Source: Paragyromitra xinjiangensis (lineage: Eukaryota > Ascomycota > Pezizomycetes > Pezizales > Discinaceae). From it: a stretch of DNA of 64,000 nt. Positions 34,901-48,100 of the stretch are shown here, piece by piece; positions within the stretch are counted from its first letter, which is position 1, and each line of letters starts with the position of its first letter. The DNA lies in the NCBI GenBank assembly GCA_038503065.1, contig JBCAMK010000016.1:1612001-1676000 (forward strand), given 5' to 3'. The position numbers were made by a program, and so were the translations under genes. The notes beneath the pieces are model-generated. The model saw nothing but the letters and a program-made list of their open reading frames with translations. It had not been told where the DNA came from and made no database searches.

Positions 34901-37900
34901 TGTAAACTGCTGTACCTTCTGTTTCATGATCACTGCCTTGTTAGAGGTTATCTCGAGGGGTATGCACATATCTGATACGTCTATTAAACACTTTTTCTAT
35001 TATGTTTATATGTATTCCTCATCGTGATAAGCTTGCCGATGTGCGTAAGCTCTTGTGCAACACTTCTAGGACACCTTGTTCTCTTTAAGCTGAACAAGGC
35101 TGTGGCAGTAGTAATTATCTATATATTGTTGCTGTCGCCTAGGTTTCGCCAAGTGCTGCACCTTATAAAGTATGGAAAACTCATATAAAATGCCCAGAGA
35201 TATTATAGAAAGCAGCTGCTGTGGCATATTGTGCGTCGTTGATCGATACCCACGTTTTAATCAACAGCCGAGAAACTCTCTATTCAGAAATTACCTACCT
35301 GACTGTGCCATAGACGTGTTATAATATTGTAATAACACTACTCTGGTTCCCTTAAGACGAATGTTCGCCAAGTCTCTTGTTTATCCAGAGAATCGGTTGA
35401 TATGACCTACAGGCGCCTCAAGCCCAACAACCAGAGATTTATCCCACTCGGCACCTTGCATACCATCTATCGCGCGATGAAAGTATTTCAGTCCGCCCGG
35501 TACGAGCTACCTTGGCAACGCGATTCGTAATATAGTTACAAGACCTAACGCCTCTGCCGCGAGTGCAGTAGGTACTTTATTCAACCGTCTCCACAATTTC
35601 CTTCTCACTGTCGCATGAGCTGATACGTGGTTATTTGCTGACTCTGCTTGCGATAGCCGGCCATGGGATTTTCTGGGCAGTTCCAAAGCTCCGGTGTATG
35701 GCGGAAGACACCTTCCTGTATGTGCTGTTTCATGAGGAATTTTCGTTATGTTTACGTTCTTTCATGCGCATGCAAGGTCCCCCACATCTTTATGCTGGCG
35801 CTGTTCTTGTCTAGTCTGGGTATCGAGACGACCTTCCCCGGAGAAAAGCTGCGCCGCAATCTGATCGAGAATCAAATCTCCGACGCTAAGGAGGAGAAGT
35901 CGTCTTGATGTTTCTGAATTTGTGTTGTGGAGTTGTTTGTTGAGGGCGCAGGTTTTCGCCGGATAAACTTATGAAACGTTACGGGGCTCTGGGAGTACTA
36001 TGATTTCGCCATTAGCAGTAAGTTAGAGAATCAGCCTTATTATTAGATGCTATTGAAGGATTTTATTAGTTAACCCTTGTAACCTAATGATTTCGAAGTT
36101 AAAGGTACGATTAAATGCAATCATTCTTATCACCCCACTATACAAAACATCGAACGTACACCAATCGGGAAAACCCCAGCAGCGCTTGGCTTGAAACATA
36201 ACTCGGGTTTTCAAGTGGGTCCCGGAGCTGGGAGGGTTCCCCCAGAGACATTCCGAACCCAGGGCTTTCAACTTCGCCATCACTCGAGGTAATTAGTCAG
36301 CATTTACAGCCGGTACTTATCGGCAGGTACCGACAGCCAGATTATCCACCATGGGATACTCCTAAAGTTACTGTCAGCGTTGGGGAGGCGGTTTAGACTG
36401 ACTAGCATTCCCGGTGTTGATCTTTAACTCTCTATCGTTTAAAATTCCCTGGCTCGTAGATATCGCCTTTTAGCGACAGATTAGTGAACTTGCGCATGAA
36501 CGGACTCCCTCTTAATTCCCCGCCAACGTCACTGATCATAATGTCTTACTGTGTCAGCATATGACTTTCTTATAGTAGCCGGAATCCGAGGTTCTAGACT
36601 TATAGGCGCGGGCCTGCTTGGCTTGGATGAACCGGTCGGGAGGCTTTCGGGGGATGATCTTCCTTATCATTAGGCATTCACTGGGAGATCCCTTTGGAGT
36701 AAATTTTGCGAAAATTGGAGCCGAGGCCCCGAGCTGAGCACGTAATGGGTAGTTGACTGTCCCCCGGAGGGTTCTTGTGTCTGGTCTTTGGGTTCCGGTG
36801 AGGAGATACTATGGACTGATTTATGCATGGGTTTCTGATAAAGAGGTAGTTCTGTTTGGACCTGCGAGCGGATAAGCCGTGTTTGTGGGGTCAGGTTGCT
36901 ATGCTTTATCTGGGGGCTGGGGGGGTTGTAGGTTGGTATTCGCGTTTGGATATATTCTGGTGGTCTTGGCTTTATTTTCTCAGTTGTAGGGCCTACCGCA
37001 GATTTTGGGAAGAACCACCCGGGCGGATGTAAAGATCCTGGCAAGAGAGGCGCGGTGAACTTAACCAATTCAGGAAAGGATTGGGCCATTTCAGGTGGAG
37101 GTTAGGGTTGCAATACTTGAAAAGTGGCAAATAGTCCTGTGTGCTACTGAATACATCGAGAAACTAGGATAGAGTGTGGGCCTCGAGATAAATAAAACCT
37201 AAGACACTTACGCCCCTTCTCCCAGGATCATTACGTCCACCCGGGTGGTTCTCTCCAAAACCTGCGGTAGTTGAAGCTGAATCTAGTTTGAGTGTGTTGT
37301 TTATTATAATGTGTTAGCTTACCCTTGGTGGGGTGGCTCGTGGAGATAGGGTTTCAACTTTCATGGATATCTCGAATATGCGAATTACTAAACATCATAC
37401 TACGGATATATTTAACAGCCTGGGTAGGTTTGGCACGTGATATTATTGAATTAAACTCTTAGTATACCTAGGGCGGGGGATTTTAGTGAATAATAACGGC
37501 TGAAGTCGAAGCGCCGAGTGACAATCTATGTCTAAAATAAGTCTAACGGTCCATAGACACCCAGGAAATGTCTAAAATGCGAAGTATATTTTGCGTTAGT
37601 GGCTACTAGGGATCAGATTCTCTTTTTGGGTGTATCCGTTGGTATGTTAGGTTGTTAACTAGCTATGTTTAAGAGAGTTCGCCGATGAGCAACGCCCAAA
37701 GCGGTGCCCAGTATAGTTCTTTTCCGTGGTTACATATACGTTTTTTGTTCTTTCGAAGCTTGAGATTTGTGGTAATCTGGTAATATAAGGGTTGGTTAAG
37801 TGGATGTTTACAATGGACCGAGTGGGGATATAGTCTTAGAATCATTATGGCTTGAGTAGAACTTGGTTTTATTTGTACGGTTTGTTGTGTCTACAGCCTT

Positions 37901-38963
37901 TACTGTGCGGAATGGATTTCTTAATGTATAATGAACCTCAATGTATAATAAACCTCCCTAGCAAACTATTCTATGGTACATTTGCCTCGGTTATTCACTA
38001 ATAGTGACCGCAAATACCGTGAGAAGTTAGTGTGCGATTCGTTCATATCCTTGCATTTTGGAGGCAAGTACTAAGTTAAGTTCTAACAGAATACGGATGT
38101 TTGCATCCACATGGACACCTAGGTAAAGGCCAATGTAGGGATAGCTTGCTGTCGTTGTCGATCGTGATTTCTAGTTATGGCAGTTTCCTCAAACGTTGAG
38201 ATATGTAAACCACATGCATCCTTTAACTCGTATACTTGCTCCTAATCCCTAAAGTTCTGAGTGGTAATAGTAGGATTGGATGGACGTGGAATCGAATTGC
38301 CGCACGTACACTAAACTGCTGCATTATGTATTCTTAAGCGTTATAGAGGTTACAGAGGCTGCTTAGGGCTGGGCATGTGACTAGTTTCGTTACGTGCGTC
38401 TCTTCTCCTCGTTCCTCTTCGATAAACCCTATCCCCTCAATCGTCAGCACATATCTGCACCCTCCCTTGCCCAAGTACGATTCCACTGCTCTGAACTGCC
38501 AGGTTGCAATTCTTCAACAGTTAATACCCTAACTCTTCACATGCATAGCCATGGCCTTTTCGTCTACTTGGGATTCCTAATACATGTACCGCAACCAGCT
38601 GATTCAAGTCGTTAGTGGTACTAGAGACGCAATACATACCACTGAACTCAACCTATTCGCGGAAGTCAGATTTTACAGTAAAGTGCTTTCAAGGACGTAT
38701 TGAGTTTACCCTGGGGCCTAGGTGCCTTGCCTTACGGCTTTGCATCGGGTACAAGCTCCGATAAAATTCCTAGATATAGATACGGCACAATGTGGAGATA
38801 AGTTTGCCCAACGCACCGTATCCCCGCACAGATCCCCATCATATATGATCGCCAACCCCATTAAGACGAAATCAGGCACCCACGGAAGGCTACAACCGTA
38901 GAGAAAAGGCAAGAAAACTATAGACGGCGCCACTGGATGAACTTGACGGTGCTAATACACTCA
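28981..38963. other. Gene-poor tract, no supported gene
   Basis: Nearly 10 kb without a recognisable gene. The longest frames are 142 codons at 28998-29426 (plus; ATG start, Cys- and His-containing, no domain) and 139 codons at 36670-37089 (minus; ATG start in good context, Pro/Gln/Ser-rich, no domain). Either could be an orphan gene, but chance frames of this size are expected here. I found no tRNA, rRNA, terminal repeats or long tandem arrays. A short hairpin ccttgttc/gaacaagg lies near 35072-35097. Confidence 0.45.
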
Positions 38964-39357
38964 GGTGAACAATAGTTCCTCAAAAGCAATGTTTAAGGAG
39001 CTACGGGACACGCACCGCAATGTAACAACGGTGGTGGACGACTCGGCCCCTGCGGGAACGTTCAACTATCTAAACGAACGGCTACGAGAGAAACGAACCA
39101 TGCAAATGGGTGTAAACATAGCGTATAAACTAGTATACTCATCGATTGTAAGACTGGAGGGCGTCACAGAGGAAAACTATATCGACATGGTCGATGAAAA
39201 AGTAGAAGCGATTGAGAGAACCTACGAACATGGCGTAGGAAATGGTGCCTTCCGGTTGGGTAGGCTTTTTTACCCAGGATTTTGATCAATACTGACTTTT
39301 ACAGATCAAGGATGTCCCGCCATGATACTCAACCCGCCGAGCCCATTACTGACCTAG
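38964..39357 (+). CDS. Candidate spliced small gene, unrecognised
   Basis: An open frame with ATG at 38989 runs to 39259, then splices through a well-formed 45-base intron (39260-39304: GTAGGC donor, TACTGAC branch, TTTTACAG acceptor) into 39305-39357, ending TAG. A further acceptor-like gctaatacactcag directly before 38964 hints at an upstream exon. The product is charged and helix-prone (for example VTEENYIDMVDEKVEAIERT) and matches nothing I know. The evidence is the quality of the splice signals only. It could be one gene together with the next entry, or chance. Confidence 0.3.
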
Positions 39358-39517
39358 GCAAATAAAAAAAATATCAGCTGGTAAAAAAAGGTAGATTTTG
39401 TTTCCTTTAGTGTTATCTACTTAAGATTTTGGGAAGTCCAAAAGTTTCGGCACAATATACTGTTCCCGTTGCCACCCATATGTGACTTCGTGTGACGCTC
39501 TTCATTTTTCGAAGGTG

Positions 39518-39905
39518 ATGAATCTAACATTGAGCTCTCATCCCTTTATAAGATACATGGTGGATACGAACCCCCGCGGAAATTGCCGTAAGTGGGAGAT
39601 TAATCGTAAGGAATGGGGCAACCATTATCAGCTTAAAAAATGCAGCAGTATCAGAGGAAGTGTTGTTGGAATACTGGATGTCGAATCACCTGAGGACACA
39701 GATGCCTGACATCGTCAAGGAAATTAAAGAGGGTTCCTCGGTGACTAAACAGATCCCGAACTACAACGACTATCAATATGAGCTACGAAATTTCTGCACC
39801 ACCTACTGCCTCAAGCTATCCACTCATAGGAGAAACCTAGGGTTAATCACCTTTAAGACCATTAACTTGCTTCGTAAAGAGGAACGATGGGTAAAAGGGA
39901 GCTGA
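39518..39905 (+). CDS. Candidate spliced small gene or downstream exons of the previous one, unrecognised
   Basis: ATG at 39518, exon to 39587, intron 39588-39645 (GTAAGT..TGCAG), exon 39646-39905 ending TGA. The frame is kept and gives 109 residues. The second exon encodes a regular-looking helical stretch (VSEEVLLEYWMSNHL, then KLSTHRRNLGLITFKTINLL). No family is recognised. It lies 160 bases after the preceding candidate, so both may belong to one transcript. Confidence 0.3.
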
Positions 39906-40603
39906 CCCTCGATCTTGCTGATATAGTCCATTCTAGTCATGCGTACCGAGAGGTTCAACGTTTCCCACAGGAGATCGCGCATTCATTTCAAGATATGGTA
40001 AGGTATTGGCAGTATTGGGATTTAAAATACTTTTTGTGGAGGATTTCAACGGGAGATCAACGTTAACCAAGGTAGAGGGATAGATGGGGTGAGACATGTA
40101 GCCGCATTCCGTTATTTTTTTATACGATACCCCCCAGCTTAAGGTTTAGAGCTACATGTAGCCAAGTATAGGTGTATACAAAAACAACAGCAGATGTAAT
40201 GAAAGGGGCTAGGTAGAGAGCTCTACTTTGACGATCGGTCAATGAGCCGTCCACCGTAAATTTGCTCCAAGACAAAACTCGACTTTTTTGAGCCAGCATA
40301 GATACATACAATATTTTCCTAGACAAATACATATACTTTACATGAACCTACATTTATTCTTGCGCCGACCAGAAAAATAAATCAGTTATATCTACCTAGC
40401 ATGGAAGTCTCGGGTATCCTAGGTCTGAACTAGAGTGCAGCGCTAGCCGCGCCCCAAGTCTTCGAACCCTAGCAATTACCCTAGAAACCTGAGAGCTGAC
40501 TCAAACGAGAATATTGGAAGCAGGCCGAGTGACTCACTATGACGATATTCAGGCGGCTGAGTGATCAACAAAGAGGTTCAGGACGCAGACTCCATCAGAA
40601 ACA
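39906..40603. other. Intergenic tract, no gene seen
   Basis: Only short frames between the weak candidate gene and the tRNA gene. Nothing further could be supported. Confidence 0.5.
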
Positions 40604-40684
40604 GTGGGTATAGTATAGTGGTTAGTACTTCTCGTTGTGGAACACGGTTCCGAGAGGACTCAGGTTCGATTCCTGATACCCACA
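40604..40684 (+). tRNA. tRNA-His (GTG) with a 9-base intron
   Basis: The acceptor stem GTGGGTA (40604-40610) pairs with TACCCAC (40677-40683), and A at 40684 is the discriminator. The D arm is GTATAGTGGTTAGTAC, the classic A-box form of fungal tRNA-His. The anticodon stem TCTCG (40630-40634) pairs with CGAGA (40651-40655). Anticodon GTG is at 40637-40639. The T arm is TCAGG-TTCGATT-CCTGA (B box GGTTCGATTCC). The anticodon loop is nine bases too long; removing 40641-40649 (AACACGGTT) after position 37 restores TTGTGGC, the usual tRNA-His loop. A histidine charging tRNA receives its extra G-1 after transcription. Confidence 0.93.
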
Positions 40685-40689
40685 CTTTC

Positions 40690-40693
40690 TTTT
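40690..40693 (+). terminator. RNA polymerase III terminator of tRNA-His
   Basis: A run of four T residues in the context CTTTCTTTTG, five bases beyond the tRNA 3' end. Confidence 0.7.
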
Positions 40694-41386
40694 GAGCAAG
40701 GCAGAGAAGAAGAGATATATTGGAGGTCGTGTCGGCGATTAATTTTTTGTTAAAGTTATTCATTATCGTCATCATATTTTGAAGCGCTGAATCTTTAGTG
40801 GCGGAATGGATGACCTCCATGAGACAGCAAAAATAGGTCTCATACGATTTGGCTGCACGATTCTAGATGGACCCGATTTCTAGCAAAAGGATATCGAAAA
40901 ACGTAATTAGCGAGTGAATCATTATGAAGCACCCGGTTCAAACCACCCACCTTCACGCTCATTAGCCCTTGCCACCTCAGTATGGCACCTTCATCTGGGA
41001 GAGTGGAATACAATTTCATTTACAAAGGAGACACGAATGCCTCATTTTCTGATATATTTATATTAAGAGAGCCCATGAACTCAACCAATGATTTCTATTG
41101 CTTTGTGTCAGAACTTCCAACGGAGGAATTCGATACCTAAGAATCACGACAGATGATTCACAATTTTCACGGGATTGACTTGTATCCTGACTTTCATTGC
41201 AAGCTTACTATAATACGTATAATACTAAACATGTTGAAACAATCCTGCGAGATTGAGTTCCAACTATACGGAGTCTTAAAAAAACCAACCCAAATACCAT
41301 GACCCAAAAGAAAATAAGTATTTACATGAAGTTTATCTCAACAGAGATAACCATCGTTTGGGAAAGTACCACACGATACAAACCCC
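40694..41386. other. Intergenic tract, no gene seen
   Basis: Lies between the tRNA terminator and the 3' end of the GPI-protein gene. A GGTTCAAACC at about 40933 resembles a B box, but no tRNA fold surrounds it. Confidence 0.5.
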
Positions 41387-42160
41387 TTAGATGAGAAGCG
41401 CCACAACACCACACACAACTAGAGCGAACGTCGCAACGGTCCCAACGGTACTGCTAGCTCCAGAGTTGTAGTAACCACCTGGGATGGGTCCTTGACCGGG
41501 CGAGACAGGAGTGGGGAGAACACCGTTGCTAGGAATCGGGACGCCGCTGGCAACTGGCTCAGGGATCGCGTTCGGGTTGTTCAGGGTAGGGGGCGAAACG
41601 GGTGCCGGGAGGCCCGGCCCAGTCTGAGGAGCATTTGGGGAAGCTCCAGTAGGTGCTGCTCCCGGGGCACCAGCAGGGCCGCTAGGAAGATTGGTAGGAT
41701 CAAGAGGCTGACCGTTGGGGCCAATGATGGCAGTAACATGTATGAGACCATTAGGGCCGGCGATCGCAGGATTGCCGTCAGGTCCGGTAACGAGTTTAAC
41801 TGGCTCCGGTCCACTTGGGGTGATGACAACGGGAACACCGCCACCATTAGGCCCGGGAACGATCCGCACGGTAACGCTGCTAGACCCCGAAGAGGGACCC
41901 TGAGCAGGACCAGTAACCGGGGCAGAGCCACTGCTGGGAGGAGGAGCAGGAGCTGGAACCGGGACTGGTGCAACTCCTGGCCCAGAAGTAGGAGCTGGGG
42001 CAGGGGCGGGAGCAACCCCCTGAGGAGCGCTGCTCGGGGCGGGGAGACCTTGTCCTGTTGGGATTGGGCTCCCCGACCCGACGATCACGGGGATACCGGT
42101 TTGGGCAGCAGCGAAGGTGCCGAAGGCACCAGCTATGGCGAATGCAAGGGTAGCTCTCAT
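41387..42160 (-). CDS. Pro/Gly/Ser-rich GPI-anchored cell-surface protein
   Basis: 257 residues, single exon. The start is the ATG at 42160, because it opens a standard signal peptide (MRATLAFAIAGAFGTFAAAQ); the frame stays open further upstream, but that extension would bury the signal. The mature part is low-complexity: Pro-Ala-Pro and Pro-Val-Pro runs, then GPNG/GPDG motifs (PGPNGGGVP, GPDGNPAIAGPNG) recalling collagen-like spacing. No cysteine cluster is present. The C terminus fits a GPI signal: small residues (YYNSGASS) as likely attachment site, short spacer, then a hydrophobic tail (FALVVCGVVALLI). It is likely linked to the plasma membrane or wall. Ortholog unknown; such proteins evolve fast. 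Confidence 0.85.
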   Translation of the reverse strand: MRATLAFAIAGAFGTFAAAQTGIPVIVGSGSPIPTGQGLPAPSSAPQGVAPAPAPAPTSGPGVAPVPVPAPAPPPSSGSAPVTGPAQGPSSGSSSVTVRIVPGPNGGGVPVVITPSGPEPVKLVTGPDGNPAIAGPNGLIHVTAIIGPNGQPLDPTNLPSGPAGAPGAAPTGASPNAPQTGPGLPAPVSPPTLNNPNAIPEPVASGVPIPSNGVLPTPVSPGQGPIPGGYYNSGASSTVGTVATFALVVCGVVALLI

Positions 42161-45100
42161 TTTATTGATGAATGGCTGAATAAATATATGGGATGAGGAA
42201 AAGCCGAAGTGTAGAATTAGTATTTGAAAGGTTAAAAGAGTGAGTACAAACGAATGTCGGAAGCTAGCTCTCCCATGCACAAATTTAACTTGGGATACAG
42301 AAATGAAGGGAAGAGGTACATTTCTGGATGCGACTTTATAGATTTTACCGTCGGATAATTTTCCTGTTTGACGAGGCTTTAAGAGATGACCTCCTTGATG
42401 AAATCACACTCTGTGCTAGGTTATTCACAATCACAAGGAGCCCAGGAATGATATTTGTATTATTGTCTTTGGCTAAGTGGCTTCCCCAGAGCTGGTGGAT
42501 TACAACGTACATATGCCTGGAGCTTCGCTCTTAAAATGAAGAAACCTCTCCACACAAGAGATTCAGAATGATCATGAAGATACTACATGTAGACTTGGAA
42601 CTTCTTGTCAGTAATCAAATCTTATGATTCTGCTGTATCTCCTCTCATGTGGTGAGCTGACGCGTCAATCGAAGTTTTTTATCTGCCTATGATCAAACTA
42701 TCTAAGGTATATGTTTATGACGTCTAGCTTAAACTTGGGGCCCTTAATTTTGCTTTTATAGGAGAGAAGCTTGACAATCATTAAGGCCAGTTGAGAATGT
42801 ACTACAAGATTATCCCCTTGTGAAATCAAGGGGTGGATTTAAGTCTATATCTCGGCTCTCGTGACGAAGCAAACACGCGGTTATCACCCTAGGTCCTGAC
42901 AGAAATTAGTCTAGCCAAGTTGAGCGATCTAAACAGAATGACTTATGATGCGAGAGCTTATATCGCTAGGCCTTCTATTACATCTTCATATAATTCGAAG
43001 GCAATCTGTACCGATACGTTATAAACTGTATCTACTATACAACTAGTTTAACTTCTAGAAGTGAATGATTCCTACTCGTTACTAGTAGTATAATCCTCCA
43101 CGTAGTATGTTTATTATTGAGCATGAACACGCATCACAATCCTAAAGAATTTTACTATCCCACACGAGGCCGCTGTAAAGCGCCGCATAAAACCATAGGG
43201 GTTTAATATCGGTTCGCCGACTGGGTAATCGATCCGATTTGTGTCAGTTTTGGGGGTACACGCAGCATTACCCACACATCTGATTGATGATCAGTTGATT
43301 TTGGTAAGAAAAAAATAACGAGCTAACGATGTAGTTTTAAAGTTAGGAGGCTTTTATCTTGTACTAGTGTCTTACGTTAAGGCTGGCACATAGCCATTTG
43401 AGTCTAGACTCGTAGGTACATCAAACTCTCAATTGACAAATGGGATGTTATCTAAAGAAAGACCGTCACTCGAATCACTCCCGAGGCATGTCGCTTGGAA
43501 CTCGGTCCTTTGGACACGGGTGACTACCAACGACGCAGTTTGATTTGGAAAGAGGTTAGAAGAGCCGAGATTTCTATCTCGTTTAATTCTTACCGCAAAT
43601 GGGTAGGTATGGACATAAATTAAATTAGACCCGAGGAACAAGCTTTAATCGAGTTTCTTTCGTTCCCCGAGCCGAGACGTGATCTAGCGTTGATGTCCCA
43701 ATTCGCTACATGTTTATTGAGGATTTCTACATCTAAGCTGGATGGTTTCCCCATGCTAGTATTGCAAGTAATCTTTGCAGCCTGCTCTTCTCAAATTTGC
43801 AATCACAGAATGGCAGTGCTTAAGATCTTACCCCTTATCCTACCATAAATTAATTACTCGCAGCTGTTCTGATACAAGTAAAATTCGCGGAGCTCGACGT
43901 ATGGGCTCAGGTACAATAAACTGTCCTAGACTAGAACTTCTTAACGGATCGATTAATCTCCAGCCTCTGCTAACCGAGTCAGCGTGTTAAGCAATACATA
44001 GACAAAGCCTTGCTGCTCAGGGCGCTGACGTTAGCTAGAAAAGCTCAGGACCATCACGGCCTAGAATAACAAATATCTCATTCACAGCTAAGATCATAGA
44101 AAAGCTTAGGAAATTGTGCGATTTTCTCCCCAGGCTGCTTACATACTACCGCTGGGAAATGTGTTGAAGAATCCGCGGGTAAATAATAACCCTAACCCTG
44201 GAATCTAACCCTTACCCTACTGTATGCACATGTTTAGCCCCGAATTAATCTAACTTAGATTGGCTTTGTGTAGCTAGAAAATACGGCACATCTTTCTGGC
44301 ATTTTCTGCGGTTATTAGTATTAGACATGCCGTGTTGTGTAGCCTTGTGCCGGAAGTCTTCGGTATTACCCATCGTCAGGTAATACAAGAGATGTTCAAG
44401 TCTGATACGATAGTTTACAAGGACTAATGCTAAGATTTTGTTTGTTAGGATATCACATACTACTTGCTGCTTACCTATTGCGTGTATCTAATGAGATAAA
44501 AGTTTGAAAGAAATAACTCGAAAAATGTATGTTCCAACAGCCCGTGCCGGGACAATGTGGTTCAAGTGTGGCCAGAAACGAAATTGTTGACTAAAAAGTA
44601 TCTGTGTAGCACCATCGTATGCATAGAGCAGTAAAAGTAAAAAAAGCAACAGCCTAAGTGCATATAAGGCCGAGTGATATCCGATGTTTGGGTATGCTTG
44701 AACCTCATTCCTCCGTGCTACCGCATCAACTGGCCGTATGTGACCACGCGCTAAGACATTGGAACAAGAAGTGACGGGTCTCAAGATAGATGCTTTGAGG
44801 GTTGTAACTGTTTATGGCAATAGGTAACCCTTTTGGGGTAAAAAATCCTTTGGAAAATCAAAAACCATCGAGAAACAGCTTTACCTCAGCCTCAAGCCTG
44901 ATCCAATATACTAGCGTGTGGCCGTATACGGCCAGCCAATGCGGTACTGTCCTCAAACCCCCTTATGCTATGAGTATGCGCATGCAACTCCCTAGCCGTT
45001 GTCAATCTTTGTCTTTCCTAAAAATAGATCCAGCGAGAGTGATTTCTTATGATCTGCGAGATAATGTAGGGCTTGCATATGGAAATGAACACTTAGCCGG

Positions 45101-48100
45101 AGACCTCGTCAATCCAGCCGCAGCATATATTGAGTTTCAGATGGTTCCAACACGTCCTGTCGTCATAGATTCTGCAGCGGGTAGGAATTGAGATTCCAGT
45201 TTAACCCAGCACAGCTCACTGAAAGAAAAACAGTGACTCAGTCTACAATGGCCCATCTGTGACAGCAATAATTTACCCATTTCGATTCTTGTCTCTGCGA
45301 TGTCTCATCAAACGGGAAATCCCGATACAGTAATCCGACGGGTTTCCACACTCACTAACCCGGATTCCGTAAATCTTAGCAGATTACTATCTCCTAGTCC
45401 TTGTGACGATCGATCGCAAGGTAAATTCTAGCGACGTGTATCGTTCGCTTTAGAACAGCTCCAAAAGGTGGTCGTTAAGCTCTCACACGGACCATGTAAT
45501 CGATGCCAAAGTAATGTTTCCAAGATCTTGGGAAAGCTTGACAGTTTCGGAGCCCATTCCCCGCTCACAAAACTCCCCCTGCATAAAGTTATGCATACTC
45601 CTACAGACCACTGGAGGTTCTTCTGGAAACTTTGAAAACTCGCACATAACTTATCCTCACCACAGGTTACACCTGCAACCATCAAAAAACTTTACTAGGT
45701 CTATATACCAGCTTCTATAGGGCACGGAACCGACCGGAGTTGCAGCTGGTAATCCCCGTCGTTTACGGATCGAAGATACTCTGCCGTGGACTCATTCCGA
45801 GATACCGAACCAACTGTCACATCTTCTTCGATCCCATCCTTCTTCACGTCCAACATTCAAGTATTTCTAGACAGCAGAGTTTGATTCATGTGAGCGACAC
45901 ACATAACAATTGGGCGCAAAAAGGCTCTGGTCACATGTTAATTGTGATACCGTGAAAGCTGCGGCCGTGCACTACGTTTGATGTTCAATTGGATAACATA
46001 GCTATTCCAATAACACGCCTACAATCGGTCGGACCGAGCTGCTTAATCTTAGCTCGGCAAGGCATCTTTTAATTCTCGATCACCAGTTGGGAATCCCTCA
46101 ATTCAGAGAATAGAACTAGACTCTTATACTCAACGCTCAGGCGACGATCCACCTCATCGTAACGCCACACACAATACCCATTCGTTTCCATGCATATCGG
46201 AGATTCTTTCCATGGTTATTATTACGCGGTCCGAGAAGCACTGTTTAAACAAGGCAGAAAAAGAGGTGAAAAAGGCAGAAATCCCGCGTTCCGAGACAGT
46301 GGCATTGTCGTCTCGTCACTTGTCACCTGTCACTTGTCACTTGTCACGCTGATAATCCTATGCATGTCTTAGAGATTGGAAAGGAAGGTGCTCGGCAAAA
46401 AGATACTCCGTCTCAGAAACTCTACAGTGTTAATTGGCGGAAAACTGACCCTCCTGCTACCAAGACTCTACAGGCTGGATGGTTCGAGATACCAAAATCT
46501 TATCGACACAGATCGCTATTGATCAGGAATTCATTCACGAGGGACGCGGAACCAGAATACCACCACCCCTTGCAGCTATCGATCGAGCTTTTCCACCCCG
46601 CAAGGAACATATTGTAAACTGGGCCATCATACTCTACCATTGAGACATCCAGGAAATTATCGATACCACGGGTGAAGATGTATCGGCAGGAATGTTCGGG
46701 TGATGTCATGTAGAACATGAGTTGTGCTTTACCTCTTTCGTGTTGCTGACATTCAGGGCTGAAGAGATATCAACACCAATGAGGTAGGTTCCAACCCCAG
46801 AATTCCTTTTTTCTTCCCTCCTCCTTGCTCTTACCTATTGCGTCATAAAACTTTCCTTCGACGTCTTGGTGCGATTTCCAATCGCCCGGTAACCTGTCTC
46901 ATTGAAGCTCACGAGAAACCGAGTGATTCACCTTTTTGTCGCAGCACTCCTTTTCCTGACAGCGTGTCAGAGGATCTTCAGCAAGGGATGCAGCCTAACC
47001 GACGGAGGGTGAAATGTACCGACCTCAAGCTGTCCTCTCACGACTCGAGATCCCCCTCGTGTCACAAAAAGACAGACGCTGAACCAATAGTTTGTCGAGC
47101 GAGGAGGACTAGTGTTATAGGACGGGATGTTTTCTCCCCTGCATCTCTGATACGTCGTTTGCTACGATCCATAAAAAGATGTCCATGCACGGCACCCGAG
47201 TGATCATCCATGTCGCATATATCCCTACGACTCCTGTCTTGTAACTGGACGTTTCCTTCACGTGCCACTTCCCTTCACGATGACTTACAGTTGCAGTGGG
47301 TTTTTCTTTTTTCTTTCCCTCGAAACTATCTGATGCAGAAACTACAAGTGAATCAACAGGAGCAGAGTAAAGATTTTACACTCTGTAATTTGCAATCCAC
47401 GTCCCAGACTCGCACGGACCCGCAGCCTTCGAATCACCAGCATTGGCTACCAGGAGATGCAATGCAATGTACGTGGTAGGATATGTCCAGAAAGCGTCAG
47501 GTGTCCCGTGGTAGGGGCTTTTTGACACATCTGGCGTTCCATAGCATGTATGTGGTAGGATAGAAACCATTTCAATAAACAGCTTTAGTAAAGCACAACA
47601 TCCACCGTGACGATAATCTCAGCCTCTATCCTGATCCTTGCATATCTCCCGATACCCCTCAATACTTTACTTTAGCGGGGAGGCAATCCCCACAGGAAGA
47701 GTCTCATAAACTAAAGTAGGCAGTTGATTCCCCCACCATCACGACCTTTGGGACTGAGCCCACTACTGCTACTACTGCTACTGCACAGGTATGCACACGC
47801 ACATTACCTGTCATACAAAAACACCCTCAACCCAGACCAGTCGATTGAACTATAATCCCTGAGTCAATCCCGATCCTCGCACTAACGTCATCAACCCCAG
47901 CACGCAAGGTTCAAGGCTCGTGCAACCCGCCGATCCTGTGGCAGGGGGGCCGAAAAAAACTTATCCCCTCTACCTATGTGCTCAATTTAATCATCAGAAA
48001 ACAGACCAGAGAATTCGCAACAGAAAAACAAAAACTCACCCCCGAGCCCACCGGGTAAAACAAAAACAACCGAGAAGGACCGCCGTGCCGAACTGGGTTC

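Noticed and set aside
36670..37089. 139-codon minus-strand frame with good ATG context, Pro/Gln-rich
   Set aside because: No recognisable domain or splice signal; low-complexity composition; kept only as a note in the gene-poor stretch.
40920..40960. ggttcaaacc B-box-like word downstream of the tRNA-His gene
   Set aside because: Flanking bases cannot form a T stem and no A box or acceptor stem is in range.
41492..42196. 234-codon plus-strand frame opposite the Pro-rich GPI gene
   Set aside because: Antisense shadow of a Pro/Gly-rich coding region; Arg/Gly/Ser-rich product without signal or domain, while the minus-strand protein has a signal peptide and a GPI tail.
44187..44215. Chromosome end suggested by CCCTAA repeats
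   Set aside because: Only two repeat units followed by ordinary sequence and genes on both sides.
46580..46665. D-arm-like ctcaatggtagag on the minus strand suggesting a tRNA gene
   Set aside because: No matching acceptor stem, no anticodon stem, and the downstream ggttccgcgtcc does not form a T arm.
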